DNA of 18,372 nucleotides from an uncultured Lachnospiraceae bacterium (GTDB taxonomy: Bacteria > Bacillota_A > Clostridia > Lachnospirales > Lachnospiraceae), in assembly GCA_905207905.1 (NCBI GenBank), contig CAJLNC010000050.1, positions 1 to 18,372 of the forward strand, written 5' to 3'. Under the pieces are notes generated by a model. The model searched no databases and was not told the DNA's origin. It saw only the letters and a list, made by a program, of their open reading frames with translations. Made by a program: the position numbers and the translations under genes. Positions 1 to 7,799 of this stretch are shown one piece after another; position 1 is the stretch's first letter; every line of letters begins with the position of its first letter.

Positions 1-132
1 TTTCATTTCATCACATTACAGTAATGCCTCGCGAAATTACTTTGTTGCATTATAACCATTTTGTCTTTCCGTGAAAAGTATTTTTTCAGGATTTCGTAAT
101 TATACAGCCTATTTGAATATTATGCAATACTT

Positions 133-146
133 TTTATAAAAATTCA
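133..146 (+). promoter_or_regulatory. ARG-box-like operator upstream of argG
   Basis: The 14 bases TTTATAAAAATTCA match the ArgR/AhrC consensus TGAATWWWWATTCA at 12 of 14 positions, with the right half-site perfect. A lone TGAAT half-site lies 15-20 bp further upstream near 117. The box sits just upstream of the -35 element of the argG promoter, where arginine-dependent ArgR repression would be expected. The match is read from the sequence; ArgR control is an inference from the known regulation of arginine biosynthesis in Firmicutes. Confidence 0.5.
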
Positions 147-154
147 ATTTATGC

Positions 155-183
155 TTGCATTATTTAAAAAAGTGTTGTATATT
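155..183 (+). promoter_or_regulatory. sigma-A promoter of argG
   Basis: TTGCAT (155-160) and TATATT (178-183) are separated by exactly 17 bases, giving a good housekeeping promoter. Transcription would start near 190, leaving a leader of about 55 nt before the argG start. That is too short for a T-box or other riboswitch, so regulation is more likely at the ARG-box-like site just upstream. Confidence 0.6.
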
Positions 184-243
184 TATGAGGTCATAACATT
201 TGATTGCAAAGAAAATGGAACATATATGAGGAGGATTATAATT

Positions 244-1470
244 ATGAAAGAGAAAGTTGTACTTGCTTATTCCGGTGGACTGGATACCACCGCTATTATT
301 CCATGGCTGAAGGAAACCTTTGACTATGATGTAATCTGCTGCTGCATCGACTGCGGACAGGGCAATGAACTGGAAGGTCTGGATGAGAGAGCAAAATTGT
401 CCGGAGCCTCCAAATTATATATCGAGGACATTGTAGACGAATTCTGCGATGATTTCATTATGCCCTGTGTAAAGGCAGGAGCTGTGTATGAACACAAATA
501 TCTGCTGGGCACTTCCATGGCCCGCCCAGTAATCGCCAAACGCCTGGTGGAGATCGCCAGAAAAGAAGGTGCCACCACCATCTGCCACGGCGCTACCGGA
601 AAAGGAAACGACCAGATCCGCTTTGAACTGGCTATCCATGCTCTGGCTCCAGATTTGAAAATCATTGCCCCCTGGCGGATGACTGATGTGTGGACCATGC
701 AGTCCCGTGACGACGAGATCGCTTTCTGTAAGGCTCACGGTATCGACCTTCCTTTTGACCATAGCCACAGCTACAGCCGGGATCGAAACTTATGGCACAT
801 CAGCCACGAGGGTCTTGAGCTGGAAAATCCAGCCAATGAGCCGGATTACAATCATATGCTGGTAATGGGTGTGACTCCGGAGCAGGCTCCTGAGGAGGGA
901 GAATATGTGACCATGACTTTTGAATCCGGTATTCCCAAAACTCTGAACGGAAAGGCTATGAAGGTTTCTGAGATCATCACAGAGCTGAATGCCCTTGGAG
1001 GAAAACACGGCATCGGCATTGTAGATATCGTAGAAAACCGTGTGGTAGGCATGAAGAGCCGGGGCGTTTATGAGACACCCGGAGGAACCATCCTGATGGA
1101 AGCTCATGATCAGTTGGAAGAACTGATTCTGGATCGCGACACCATGGAGACAAAGAAAAAACTGGGCAGCCAGTTTGCCCAGATCGTATATGAAGGAAAA
1201 TGGTTCACTCCCCTGCGGGAAGCTATCCAGGCTTTTGTGGAGGTAACTCAACAGTATGTTACCGGAGAGGTGAAATTCAAGCTGTACAAGGGCAACATCA
1301 TCAAAGCCGGAACCACTTCCCCCTACTCCCTGTACAATGAGTCCCTGGCCTCCTTCACCACTGGCGATCTCTATGACCACCACGATGCCTCCGGATTCAT
1401 CAATCTGTTCGGCCTTCCCTTGCGGGTTCGTGCCATGAAGATGATGGAAGTGGAGCAGAATAAAAAATAA
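244..1470 (+). CDS. argG: Argininosuccinate synthase
   Basis: ArgG condenses citrulline and aspartate with ATP to form argininosuccinate, the penultimate step of arginine biosynthesis, in the cytoplasm. The 408-residue product has the usual family length. The N-terminal PP-loop AYSGGLDTT is present near residues 9-17, followed by GATGKGNDQIRFE and SYSRDRNLWHISHEGLELENP-type blocks that are typical of the citrulline/aspartate site (only key parts quoted). The reading frame is open from 151, but ATG 244 is chosen because GAGGAGG at 228-234 lies 9 nt upstream and the PP-loop then falls at the expected distance from the N terminus. The gene stands alone here: argH is not adjacent, and the next gene downstream is convergent. 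An ARG-box-like site suggests arginine repression. Only a weak A/T hairpin follows the gene, and the rest of the 228-bp gap to 1699 shows nothing convincing. Confidence 0.97.
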   Translation: MKEKVVLAYSGGLDTTAIIPWLKETFDYDVICCCIDCGQGNELEGLDERAKLSGASKLYIEDIVDEFCDDFIMPCVKAGAVYEHKYLLGTSMARPVIAKRLVEIARKEGATTICHGATGKGNDQIRFELAIHALAPDLKIIAPWRMTDVWTMQSRDDEIAFCKAHGIDLPFDHSHSYSRDRNLWHISHEGLELENPANEPDYNHMLVMGVTPEQAPEEGEYVTMTFESGIPKTLNGKAMKVSEIITELNALGGKHGIGIVDIVENRVVGMKSRGVYETPGGTILMEAHDQLEELILDRDTMETKKKLGSQFAQIVYEGKWFTPLREAIQAFVEVTQQYVTGEVKFKLYKGNIIKAGTTSPYSLYNESLASFTTGDLYDHHDASGFINLFGLPLRVRAMKMMEVEQNKK

Positions 1471-1481
1471 TACTATTTTTT
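1462..1481. terminator. A/T-only hairpin at the argG stop codon
   Basis: AAAAAATA and TATTTTTT form a perfect 8-bp stem around the loop ATAC, overlapping the argG stop codon. A stem without any G-C pair is a weak terminator, although further T-runs follow at 1484-1490. The convergent gene ends at 1699, so a bidirectional terminator would be expected somewhere in this gap. I see no stronger candidate. Confidence 0.25.
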
Positions 1482-1698
1482 AAATTTTTTGAAATCAACG
1501 GAGCTGTCACAGCAGATACGAACATGCTCCCTCCCAGGCAGACAGGTGAAATAAAAACTTGTCACTTAGGCGGGAACATCTTAATCCATCTGTTGCGGCA
1601 GCCCCGAAATTTGAATCTTCTCTATTCCGTTCAAACGTCTATTCCTGAATTTTATAAAGCGCCCTATTCCGACAACTCCTGCCCCAGTCTCTCCTCTT

Positions 1699-2160
1699 TC
1701 AACCCTTCCGTACCTTTTTTAAAAGCTCCTTCACCTGCTCTGGCCGGACACTGGAATAAAGGACACCATCCATCATAAAATTGGGAGAAGTCCGGCACTG
1801 TTTCAAACAATTTTGTGTTTTCACCAGGCAGCTTCCATCTTTGGATATTCCATCCTTTCCCACCTGCAGCTCCTTTCGTACCAGAGCTGCAATCTCTCCT
1901 CCGCACTTTTTGCCACACCGTTCTCCGGAACACACCGTGATCACATGATGATACGCTGCCGCCTTCAAGCTTGGATAGGTTTTGATCAGCAGGTTAATAA
2001 ACGACAGGGAAACGCCGGCTGTCTTAGCAGCCCGCTCCTTCAGCTCATCCGTAAGAAAGCCGTTGGCCTCCTGGAGTTCTTTAAGCATCTCCACAATCAC
2101 CGACTGATCCTTTTTATCCCTCTGAACGTCGTAATACGCCAAAATTGAATCTATCTCCAT
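1699..2160 (-). CDS. NuoE-like thioredoxin-fold [2Fe-2S] ferredoxin protein
   Basis: The 153-residue product resembles the 24-kDa (NuoE/HoxE) subunit of NADH-linked dehydrogenases and hydrogenases. An N-terminal helical region (about 20-65, with the block LKELQEANGFLTDEL) precedes a thioredoxin-like [2Fe-2S] domain. The four expected ligands are in place: C77-x4-C82 and C118-x3-C122. An extra Cys at 86 and one at 111 are not part of the usual set. The start is supported by AGAAGGGG 6 nt upstream. It lies 64 bp downstream of ligA on the same strand, probably in one transcript. No NuoF/HydB-type flavoprotein gene is adjacent, so its redox partner must be encoded elsewhere or it acts as a stand-alone electron carrier. 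The fold assignment is firm; the physiological role is unknown. Confidence 0.85.
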   Translation of the reverse strand: MEIDSILAYYDVQRDKKDQSVIVEMLKELQEANGFLTDELKERAAKTAGVSLSFINLLIKTYPSLKAAAYHHVITVCSGERCGKKCGGEIAALVRKELQVGKDGISKDGSCLVKTQNCLKQCRTSPNFMMDGVLYSSVRPEQVKELLKKVRKG

Positions 2161-2224
2161 ATCATACCCCTTCTATCTGTCTATTCTGATTGATTTCTTT
2201 TTGCTATAGGTTGCCTGCTTCCCT

Positions 2225-4198
2225 CTATTGTGCTTCCAGCATTGAAAGGAACTCTGCTTCCGTGATAATGGGAATTCCCAGTTCTTTTGCCTTTTTATTC
2301 TTTGAAGAAGCGGAGGCTGCGTCATTGTTGATCAGATAATCTGTCTTAGCTGAGACAGAGCCTGTAACTTTTCCTCCCATCTCCTCGATCACTGTTTTCA
2401 CCTCATTTCGATTAGCAAAATGCTCCACGCTCCCAGTGATCACAAACACTTTTCCTGCAAATTTCTGATCCTTTTCCTGCATCTGCGGAATCTCAATCTC
2501 CAATTCTGAAAGCAAAAGCTCCAGCGCCTTCTGATTTTTTTCTTCCTGAAAATACTCCGCAATGGTTCCTGCAATCACTGGGCCAATGCCATCAATCAGA
2601 GCCATCTCCTCCGCCGAAGCACTGCGGATCTTCTTCAGATCATACCCGAACGCTTTACAAATCACCTTTGCATTGGCGCTTCCAATATTGGAAATCCCCA
2701 AGCTGTAAATTAGTCTTGGCAGGGTGGTTTTTCTCGCTGCCGCGATGCTGTCCATAAGATTTTGGAAAGATTTCTCACCAAAGCCCTCCATGGACACGAT
2801 CTCCTCCCGATGGCTGTCCAGATGGAAGATATCCGCAAACGTATGGATAAAGCCTTTTGCAATGAACTTCTCCAACGTTGCCTCTGAAAGTCCCTCTATA
2901 TTCATAGCATCCCGACTCACAAAAAGAGTAAAGGCTTTGATTTTCTTTGCCTGGCAGTCCGGGTTGGTACAGTACAATGTCTCCACTCCGTTGGTATTCT
3001 TCACCATGGTTTCTCCTGCACACACCGGACAGTGGGCAGGGATCTCCACGGTGCCGCTGCAGGTAAGATTCTCTTCGATCTGGGGAATGATCATATTGGC
3101 CTTGTATACCGTAATTTTATCTCCGATACCCAGCTTGAGATTTTTCATAATACTTAAATTGTGAACGCTGGCCCTGCTCACTGTGGTTCCCTCCAGCTCC
3201 ACCGGCTCAAAGATAGCCACCGGATTGATCAGTCCGGTTCTGGAGGCGCTCCACTCAATCTCCAAAAGCCGGGTCTCCCGAAGCTCATCCTCCCACTTAA
3301 AAGCAAAGGCATCTCTTGGAAATTTAGCCGTCCGCCCCAGAGACTGCCCGTATGCAATGTCATCATAAAGCGCCACCAGCCCGTCAGAGGGAATCTCAAA
3401 ATGCTGAATCTTTTCCGAAAAATACCGGATCGTCTCATCTAGTTCTCCCGCTGTGGTCATCCGATGCTCCACCACGTCAAACCCCTGGTGTTCCAGCCAT
3501 GCAAACTGCTCTTTTCTGGAATTATGAAAATCCACGCCCTCTGCCCGCACCAGAGCAAAGGCAAAGAAACGCACATTCCGCTTGGCCGTAATCTCATTAT
3601 TCAGCTGGCGCACAGAACCGCTGCACAGGTTTCTGGGGTTCTTGTACCTGGCATCCGCATCTGCAATCTCCTCGTTGATCTTCTCAAAATCCCGGTATGA
3701 GATTACCGCCTCCCCCCGAAGAATCAATTCCCCCTGGTAGGGAATAGTCAGAGGAACATTTTGAAATACCCTGGCATTGTTGGTGATCACCTCTCCGATC
3801 TCACCATTTCCTCTGGTAACTGCCTTTGCCAGACTGCCTCCCTGATACGTAAGTACCACCGTCAGCCCGTCCAGTTTCCAGGAAATCAGCGTAGGCTGGC
3901 TGCCTACAAAGGCCCGCAGGGTCTCCACCTCCTTTGTCTTATCCAAAGAAAGCATAGGACTTTCATGACGTTCTTTTGGAAGCTCATCCACAGCCTCATA
4001 ACCCACCGTAACCGTAGGACTGCCTGCCAGCACCATACCTGTCTCTCTTTCCAGTTTTTCCAGTTCATCATAAAGCGCATCGTATTCCCGATTGCTCATG
4101 ATCTCCCGATCTTCCTGATAGTAGGCTTTCCCGGCTTCCCGCAATCTCTGCGCCAACGCTTTCATCCGCTGAATTTTTTTCTTATCTGCTTCCATCAT
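2225..4198 (-). CDS. ligA: NAD-dependent DNA ligase
   Basis: LigA seals nicks during replication and repair using NAD+. All domains of the bacterial enzyme are present in 657 residues (family usually 660-680). They are: domain Ia (YYQ...SNREYDALYDEL, about 24-48); the adenylation domain with the nucleophilic lysine in KLDG (K108-G111); an OB fold (about 325-385); a Cys4 zinc finger (C390, C393, C410, C415); helix-hairpin-helix repeats (about 430-560); and a C-terminal BRCT domain (about 578-655, with GKVFVITGS and a GGKV/KTDYLI pair). The adenylation motif reads KLDGLTVVL rather than the more usual K[IV]DGLAI form, a mild divergence. Two ATGs lie in tandem at the start. The purine-rich leader supports either, and I take the first. 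It follows rluF after 42 bp and is probably co-transcribed with it. Confidence 0.96.
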   Translation of the reverse strand: MMEADKKKIQRMKALAQRLREAGKAYYQEDREIMSNREYDALYDELEKLERETGMVLAGSPTVTVGYEAVDELPKERHESPMLSLDKTKEVETLRAFVGSQPTLISWKLDGLTVVLTYQGGSLAKAVTRGNGEIGEVITNNARVFQNVPLTIPYQGELILRGEAVISYRDFEKINEEIADADARYKNPRNLCSGSVRQLNNEITAKRNVRFFAFALVRAEGVDFHNSRKEQFAWLEHQGFDVVEHRMTTAGELDETIRYFSEKIQHFEIPSDGLVALYDDIAYGQSLGRTAKFPRDAFAFKWEDELRETRLLEIEWSASRTGLINPVAIFEPVELEGTTVSRASVHNLSIMKNLKLGIGDKITVYKANMIIPQIEENLTCSGTVEIPAHCPVCAGETMVKNTNGVETLYCTNPDCQAKKIKAFTLFVSRDAMNIEGLSEATLEKFIAKGFIHTFADIFHLDSHREEIVSMEGFGEKSFQNLMDSIAAARKTTLPRLIYSLGISNIGSANAKVICKAFGYDLKKIRSASAEEMALIDGIGPVIAGTIAEYFQEEKNQKALELLLSELEIEIPQMQEKDQKFAGKVFVITGSVEHFANRNEVKTVIEEMGGKVTGSVSAKTDYLINNDAASASSKNKKAKELGIPIITEAEFLSMLEAQ

Positions 4199-4240
4199 TC
4201 TCCTGCCTTCTCCTGTTTTACCTTTCCAGCTTTCTGCATC

Positions 4241-5125
4241 CTATTTTCTGTTATTTTGTCTTCTGGCATTCTGCTTTCTTTCACTCTGGCTTTTACCGCT
4301 CTGCTTTCTTCTATCCTCCAGGGTCTTCGCCTCTTCTTTTCGAAACTGCGCTTCTCTCCCCGATCGTTCTTTCTCCTGATAGCGGTGCTCTGTATTATTT
4401 TGGGATCTTTCCAGACTTTTCAGCAGCACCGCCAGCTCCTGCCTGCTCACATGGCGATATTGTCCCACCGGAAGTTTTTCCAGCTGGATATTCATAATTC
4501 TCACTCGAACCAGACGCACCACCCGATACCCAAAATGCTGGCACATCCGGCGGATCTGTCGGTTCAATCCCTGGGTCAGCACAATCCGGAAACGATTTTC
4601 TCCCGCCTTTTCCACTTTGCAGGGTCTGGTAACCGTGTTTAACTCCTTCAGCGGGACTCCTTTTGCCATTCCCTTTAAAAAAGCCGGAGTAATGGCCTTA
4701 TCCACAGTGACTACATACTCCTTTTCATGATAGTTACCCGCCTTCATGATTTTATTCAAAAGATCTCCCTGATTAGTCATAAGAATCAATCCTTCGGAAT
4801 CTTTGTCCAAACGGCCCACAGAAAATACCCTCTTGGGATAATTCACCAGCTCCTCCAAAGTAGAATCTCCCCATTTTTTTTCTGTGGTGCATACCACCCC
4901 TGCCGGTTTATTCACTGCCAGAAGGATCGTCTCTTTTTCCCTGCTGGCTGCCTTACCGTCCACCTGTACCCTCTGTCCTCGCTGCACCCGGGTTCCCATC
5001 TCCGCTCTCCGGCCGTCTACCGTAACCCGTCCTGCCTGAATCAGACGATCCGCCTCCCGCCTGGAGCAGATCCCCGCTTCACTGATCCACTTATTAAGCC
5101 GCACCCCTTCTTTTTCCTGTTCCAT
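4241..5125 (-). CDS. rluF: 23S rRNA pseudouridine synthase, RluF type (RsuA family)
   Basis: This RsuA-family enzyme isomerises a uridine in 23S rRNA; the E. coli RluF target is U2604. An N-terminal S4 RNA-binding domain (about 8-55) precedes the catalytic domain. The catalytic aspartate is D107 in the block GRLDKDSEGLILMTN, and the block HEKEYVVTVDK (about 133-143) plus GLNRQIRRMCQHFGY (about 186-200) are characteristic of the RluF branch. The last ~55 residues are a strongly charged, Lys/Arg/Gln-rich low-complexity tail, probably disordered and RNA-binding. The start has AGGAGG 7 nt upstream. It is the first gene of a probable rluF-ligA-nuoE-like transcript, lying just downstream of the palindromic element. 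The exact target base is inferred from the family. Confidence 0.93.
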   Translation of the reverse strand: MEQEKEGVRLNKWISEAGICSRREADRLIQAGRVTVDGRRAEMGTRVQRGQRVQVDGKAASREKETILLAVNKPAGVVCTTEKKWGDSTLEELVNYPKRVFSVGRLDKDSEGLILMTNQGDLLNKIMKAGNYHEKEYVVTVDKAITPAFLKGMAKGVPLKELNTVTRPCKVEKAGENRFRIVLTQGLNRQIRRMCQHFGYRVVRLVRVRIMNIQLEKLPVGQYRHVSRQELAVLLKSLERSQNNTEHRYQEKERSGREAQFRKEEAKTLEDRRKQSGKSQSERKQNARRQNNRK

Positions 5126-5152
5126 GGCTATTCCTCCTGTTCAATAAAAAGA

Positions 5153-5268
5153 GGATGCTGCAAAATACGAATTCCGATGAATTTTCGGTGTGTTTTTCCC
5201 GGAAAACATGTTCGTTTTCGGAGAAAAATCACCCGAAAGGGTACCACCGGAGGTATTTTGCAACATCC
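5153..5268. repeat. Palindromic intergenic element, copy 1 (MITE/REP-like)
   Basis: This 116-bp element starts with GGATGCTGCAAAATAC and ends with GTATTTTGCAACATCC, which are inverted repeats matching at 15 of 16 positions. A similar sequence lies in inverted orientation at 7800-7912, and I estimate about 75-80% identity by eye. Inside this copy, ACCC-GAAA-GGGT forms a small hairpin with a GNRA loop. No protein is encoded. Read on the minus strand it follows the SH3b gene stop and is followed by CTCTTTTTATT, so it can also act as that gene's intrinsic terminator. Mobility, copy number in the genome and transposase dependence cannot be judged from this window. Confidence 0.8.
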
Positions 5269-5304
5269 CCTTCTCCTGATTTTTTTGATTGATCCGCAGT
5301 TCTC

Positions 5305-6381
5305 TTAAATCTGCGTATTGTCTGATACCCCTGCATCTCCTCCGTCAGTTGTACCTGCAGCCCCGGTGTCTGCCGCTCCTGCATTCTCTCCTCCGGCTGA
5401 TGTCTCCGCAGTATCAGTTCCTGCATCGCCGCTGCCGCTTGTTGCGCCTGCGGCAGTCAAATACTCTGATTTTACATATCCTTCAATATTATAAGAACCT
5501 GCATTGTAGCTGATCTGGCACCAGCCGTCCTCCACTTCCTGAAGCACTGTCACTGCTGCCCCTGTAGTCACCACTCCCATGATCGCAGAGCTGGTGTTGG
5601 GCTCCTGACGGATACGAAGCTCCGTGGTGGAAACCATTTCTCCTTCAACACTTCCGCTGTCTGCTACTCCCTCTCCGGTGCCATCGCTGCTTTCATTGTT
5701 GGCGTTCAAAAACTCTTTCAGTTTAGGATCGCTATCCACCGCTTCCTGAAGCTGACTGTTCACATCTGCCATCAGCGCCTGGACATCTGCGTCCGCTGTC
5801 ACCGAATCAATATAGTCGGATACTTCCTGGGTGGCATCCTTTTTGGAAATTACCAGTTTGCCGGAAGCATCTGTAATCACATACATCCCTGTAAGGCTGG
5901 GTGCTAATGTATCAATATTGGCAACCTTTGCCTTATAATAATTGTACACCACATAGGAGCCTTCCACCGGTCCCTTTTTCGAATAGGTGGAAACATCCTG
6001 ATAACTCTCAATCACATTGCTCTTGATGGCATTTTCCACAGCCTCATTCCAGGCTGCCGGATCATAAATATTTTTCAGAGCAGCAGTATCTTTGGCCGCT
6101 GCCGCCTCATAATAGCTCTTCATCAGTGTAAGAATCGCCGTATCATCTTTCACCAAATCGGCAGCCGCCGGCGCTGCTGTCTCATTCTGAAGGCTGCCCT
6201 CCGTAACTGCTTCCGTCACCTGCTCTGTGCCTGCCTGGTTGTCCTTTGGCTTTTTATCATCCGAAGAAGAGGTCACCAGCCGTACCACACAAAAACCGAT
6301 CACTACGATCAGTACTACCGCCAGGCCTAACAGAATATATCTCAGATTATCTGACAGCCACTCCCTAAAATCGTCCAACAT
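5305..6381 (-). CDS. Membrane-anchored extracytoplasmic SH3b-domain protein
   Basis: The 358-residue protein begins with a short cytoplasmic segment and one membrane helix at about 15-33, with no signal cleavage site, so the rest should face outward. After a linker rich in T/E/K comes an alpha/beta region of about 78-225 with NTF2-like character (repeated Tyr, KSYYEAAAAKD start). I do not recognise it as a named family with certainty. A bacterial SH3 domain spans about 247-310 (LRIRQEPNTSSAIMGVV...GWCQI...GYVKSEYL) and probably binds peptidoglycan. The last ~45 residues are Ala/Gly/Thr/Asp-rich low complexity. A G-run lies about 8 nt upstream of ATG 6381. The role is likely cell-envelope sensing or binding; a precise function cannot be stated. 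It lies downstream of the tRNA gene on the same strand. Confidence 0.85.
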   Translation of the reverse strand: MLDDFREWLSDNLRYILLGLAVVLIVVIGFCVVRLVTSSSDDKKPKDNQAGTEQVTEAVTEGSLQNETAAPAAADLVKDDTAILTLMKSYYEAAAAKDTAALKNIYDPAAWNEAVENAIKSNVIESYQDVSTYSKKGPVEGSYVVYNYYKAKVANIDTLAPSLTGMYVITDASGKLVISKKDATQEVSDYIDSVTADADVQALMADVNSQLQEAVDSDPKLKEFLNANNESSDGTGEGVADSGSVEGEMVSTTELRIRQEPNTSSAIMGVVTTGAAVTVLQEVEDGWCQISYNAGSYNIEGYVKSEYLTAAGATSGSGDAGTDTAETSAGGENAGAADTGAAGTTDGGDAGVSDNTQI

Positions 6382-6478
6382 CAGCAGTTCCCCCCGTTTC
6401 TTTAAATTTTTGAATCATTGCCGCCCTTCCAAAACCAATCTGCAAAACCGTCTGCAATTGATTTATGATACAAAAAAA

Positions 6479-6551
6479 CGCATCTGGAGGGATTCGAACC
6501 CCCGACACGCGGTACCGGAAACCGCTGCTCTATCCCCTGAGCTACAGATGC
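6479..6551 (-). tRNA. tRNA-Arg (anticodon CCG)
   Basis: The minus strand folds into a complete cloverleaf of 73 nt. The acceptor is GCATCTG/CAGATGC, the D-arm GCTC/GAGC and the anticodon stem GCGGT/ACCGC. The loop TTCCGGT places CCG at 34-36 (reads CGG, Arg). The T-arm has the standard TTCGAAT loop. The discriminator is G and CCA is not encoded. Seven T residues follow directly, which may serve as part of a terminator or 3' processing region. Confidence 0.97.
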
Positions 6552-6589
6552 TTTCCGTTTCAAGAGCTGACGCCCTCAAAACTTTATTT

Positions 6590-6618
6590 ATCATATCATA
6601 AATTGTGTATATTGTCAA
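6590..6618 (-). promoter_or_regulatory. Promoter of the tRNA-Arg gene
   Basis: On the minus strand TTGACA (6618-6613) and TATGAT (6595-6590) are spaced by 17 bases, a near-perfect housekeeping promoter. Transcription would begin about 30 nt before the tRNA 5' end. The SH3b gene downstream may be read from the same promoter. Confidence 0.75.
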
Positions 6619-6648
6619 ATCTTTTCTGGCGATGGTTTTTATCCCGTT

Positions 6649-7575
6649 TTATGCCAGACTGTAGGCTACAATTCCCACAAACAGAAGAACGGTCACAAGG
6701 GTATGGACAGAAAGGGTAGTGGCCACATATTCTCCATCCTCTCCCACATTAGAAAAAATCGGGATGATAAAGGGTGCCGGAAGGGAATACAGTACCATCA
6801 GTGCAATTTCCAGTTCCTTATCAAATGCAAAAAGATTGAAAATGATCAGATTGCTAAATCCCAGCAGTATCCCCATGATCGCCAGACGGAAAAGTATGGT
6901 TTTTGCCACAGGGGCCAAAAGTTCCCTCTTTAAATTCAGTTCATAGCCCACCATCAGAAGCACAATCGCACTCACCGGAGCCGTGATCATCTGAATCACA
7001 GAACTGATAATTCCTCCGACCTGAGTTGTCAGAAGCAGCTTTCCTACGCCAGCCGCTCCCAAAAGAATGCCCAAGGCCATTCCCAGAAAGCATTTGTTGG
7101 AAAACATATTTTTTGCCAGCCCCTTCACGCTCACCTTTCCACCGTCCACTGAGGTGAGAAGCCCCAGCCACACCGTATAGGCAAAAACAGTCTGCCCCAG
7201 ATCCACAGCCGCAAAACCGGATTGACTGCCAACGATCAGACCGTACAGGGCATATCCCAGCATCCCTCCCTCTGCACTTGCCAGAAGAAATGGAAGAAAT
7301 TTTCCGTAGGGTTTCACAAAAGGCCGCAGCAGAAATCCTGCTGCTATGGCTGCTCCGAATCCGGCAAAAACCACCAGGAACACCACTACCACACGAAGAT
7401 TATACTCTGCAGTCAAAAAAGCGTTAAACAGCGTTACCGGAAGCATCACGCTTCCGATTATGGATTTCAGCCCCTGAAGACCCTCCATATTAAAAATCTG
7501 TTTCTTATTACACAGCCAGCCGATACCGATCATCACCAGCACCGGAAGCACCATCTTTATTACCTCTGTATACAT
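6649..7575 (-). CDS. AEC-family transporter (auxin efflux carrier superfamily)
   Basis: The 308-residue protein is almost entirely hydrophobic, with about ten predicted membrane helices split into two halves by a hydrophilic stretch near 140-155. That is the topology of the AEC/bile-acid-sodium-symporter-like fold. The first helix MVLPVLVMIGIGWLCNKK and the C-terminal block SLPAPFIIPIFSNVG fit AEC permeases. Bacterial members export or exchange small organic anions such as malate or malonate, but the substrate here cannot be read from sequence. AGGAAGGAG lies 6-7 nt upstream of the start. The gene is separated from lsrF upstream by a 350-bp stretch of repeats, so it is probably not part of the lsr operon. 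Confidence 0.88.
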   Translation of the reverse strand: MYTEVIKMVLPVLVMIGIGWLCNKKQIFNMEGLQGLKSIIGSVMLPVTLFNAFLTAEYNLRVVVVFLVVFAGFGAAIAAGFLLRPFVKPYGKFLPFLLASAEGGMLGYALYGLIVGSQSGFAAVDLGQTVFAYTVWLGLLTSVDGGKVSVKGLAKNMFSNKCFLGMALGILLGAAGVGKLLLTTQVGGIISSVIQMITAPVSAIVLLMVGYELNLKRELLAPVAKTILFRLAIMGILLGFSNLIIFNLFAFDKELEIALMVLYSLPAPFIIPIFSNVGEDGEYVATTLSVHTLVTVLLFVGIVAYSLA

Positions 7576-7634
7576 TTTTGTCTCCTTCCTGACGGGCCTT
7601 CCCTCCTACTACGACGAATCTCCCAAACTATTGC

Positions 7635-7702
7635 AAAAGGAAAGCCTTTTTCTCCTTTCCTCCCTCAGACCAGGCATTTTACAAAAAGCGAGTCCTTTTT
7701 GT
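7635..7702. repeat. Short hairpins in the lsrF-AEC gap
   Basis: Two simple inverted repeats are visible in this gene-free stretch. AAAAGG-AAAG-CCTTTT lies at 7635-7650, with an alternative AGGAAAG/CTTTCCT pairing over 7638-7661. ACAAAAAG-CGAGTC-CTTTTTGT lies at 7681-7702 and abuts the next repeat. They could terminate transcription weakly on either strand. The remaining 60 bp next to the AEC start hold only its ribosome binding site. Confidence 0.4.
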
Positions 7703-7788
7703 GCTGGACAGGATTAAAAATCCCGCAGCAAGCCGGCGTAATATCAAACTTGCAGCGCAGAAAGCTGCCGGGTTTTTGACTCCTGCAC
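7701..7788. repeat. Imperfect palindromic intergenic repeat, second type
   Basis: The ends are related by imperfect inversion. The left end begins GTGCTGGACAGGATTAAAAA and runs on to CCCGCAGC; the inverted right end reads GTGCAGGAGTCAAAAACCC followed by GGCAGC. The pairing needs a five-base gap. The centre contains further GC-rich inverted pieces (CCGGC, GCAGC/GCTGC). No protein is encoded. It is not the same family as the 113-bp element immediately beside it. It is probably a second dispersed palindromic repeat, but only one copy is visible here, so the repeat status is inferred from structure and context. Confidence 0.45.
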
Positions 7789-7799
7789 GATAAAAACAA

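Noticed and set aside
151..243. Upstream extension of argG to an in-frame ATG at 151
   Set aside because: It would run through the promoter, and the strong GAGGAGG ribosome binding site serves ATG 244, which gives the normal ArgG N terminus.
1..243. T-box or riboswitch ahead of argG
   Set aside because: With the promoter at 155-183 the leader is about 55 nt, and no specifier hairpin or T-box sequence is visible.
3761..4642. Plus-strand open frame opposite ligA and rluF
   Set aside because: It overlaps two clearly conserved genes on the other strand, lacks a ribosome binding site and shows no recognisable protein features.
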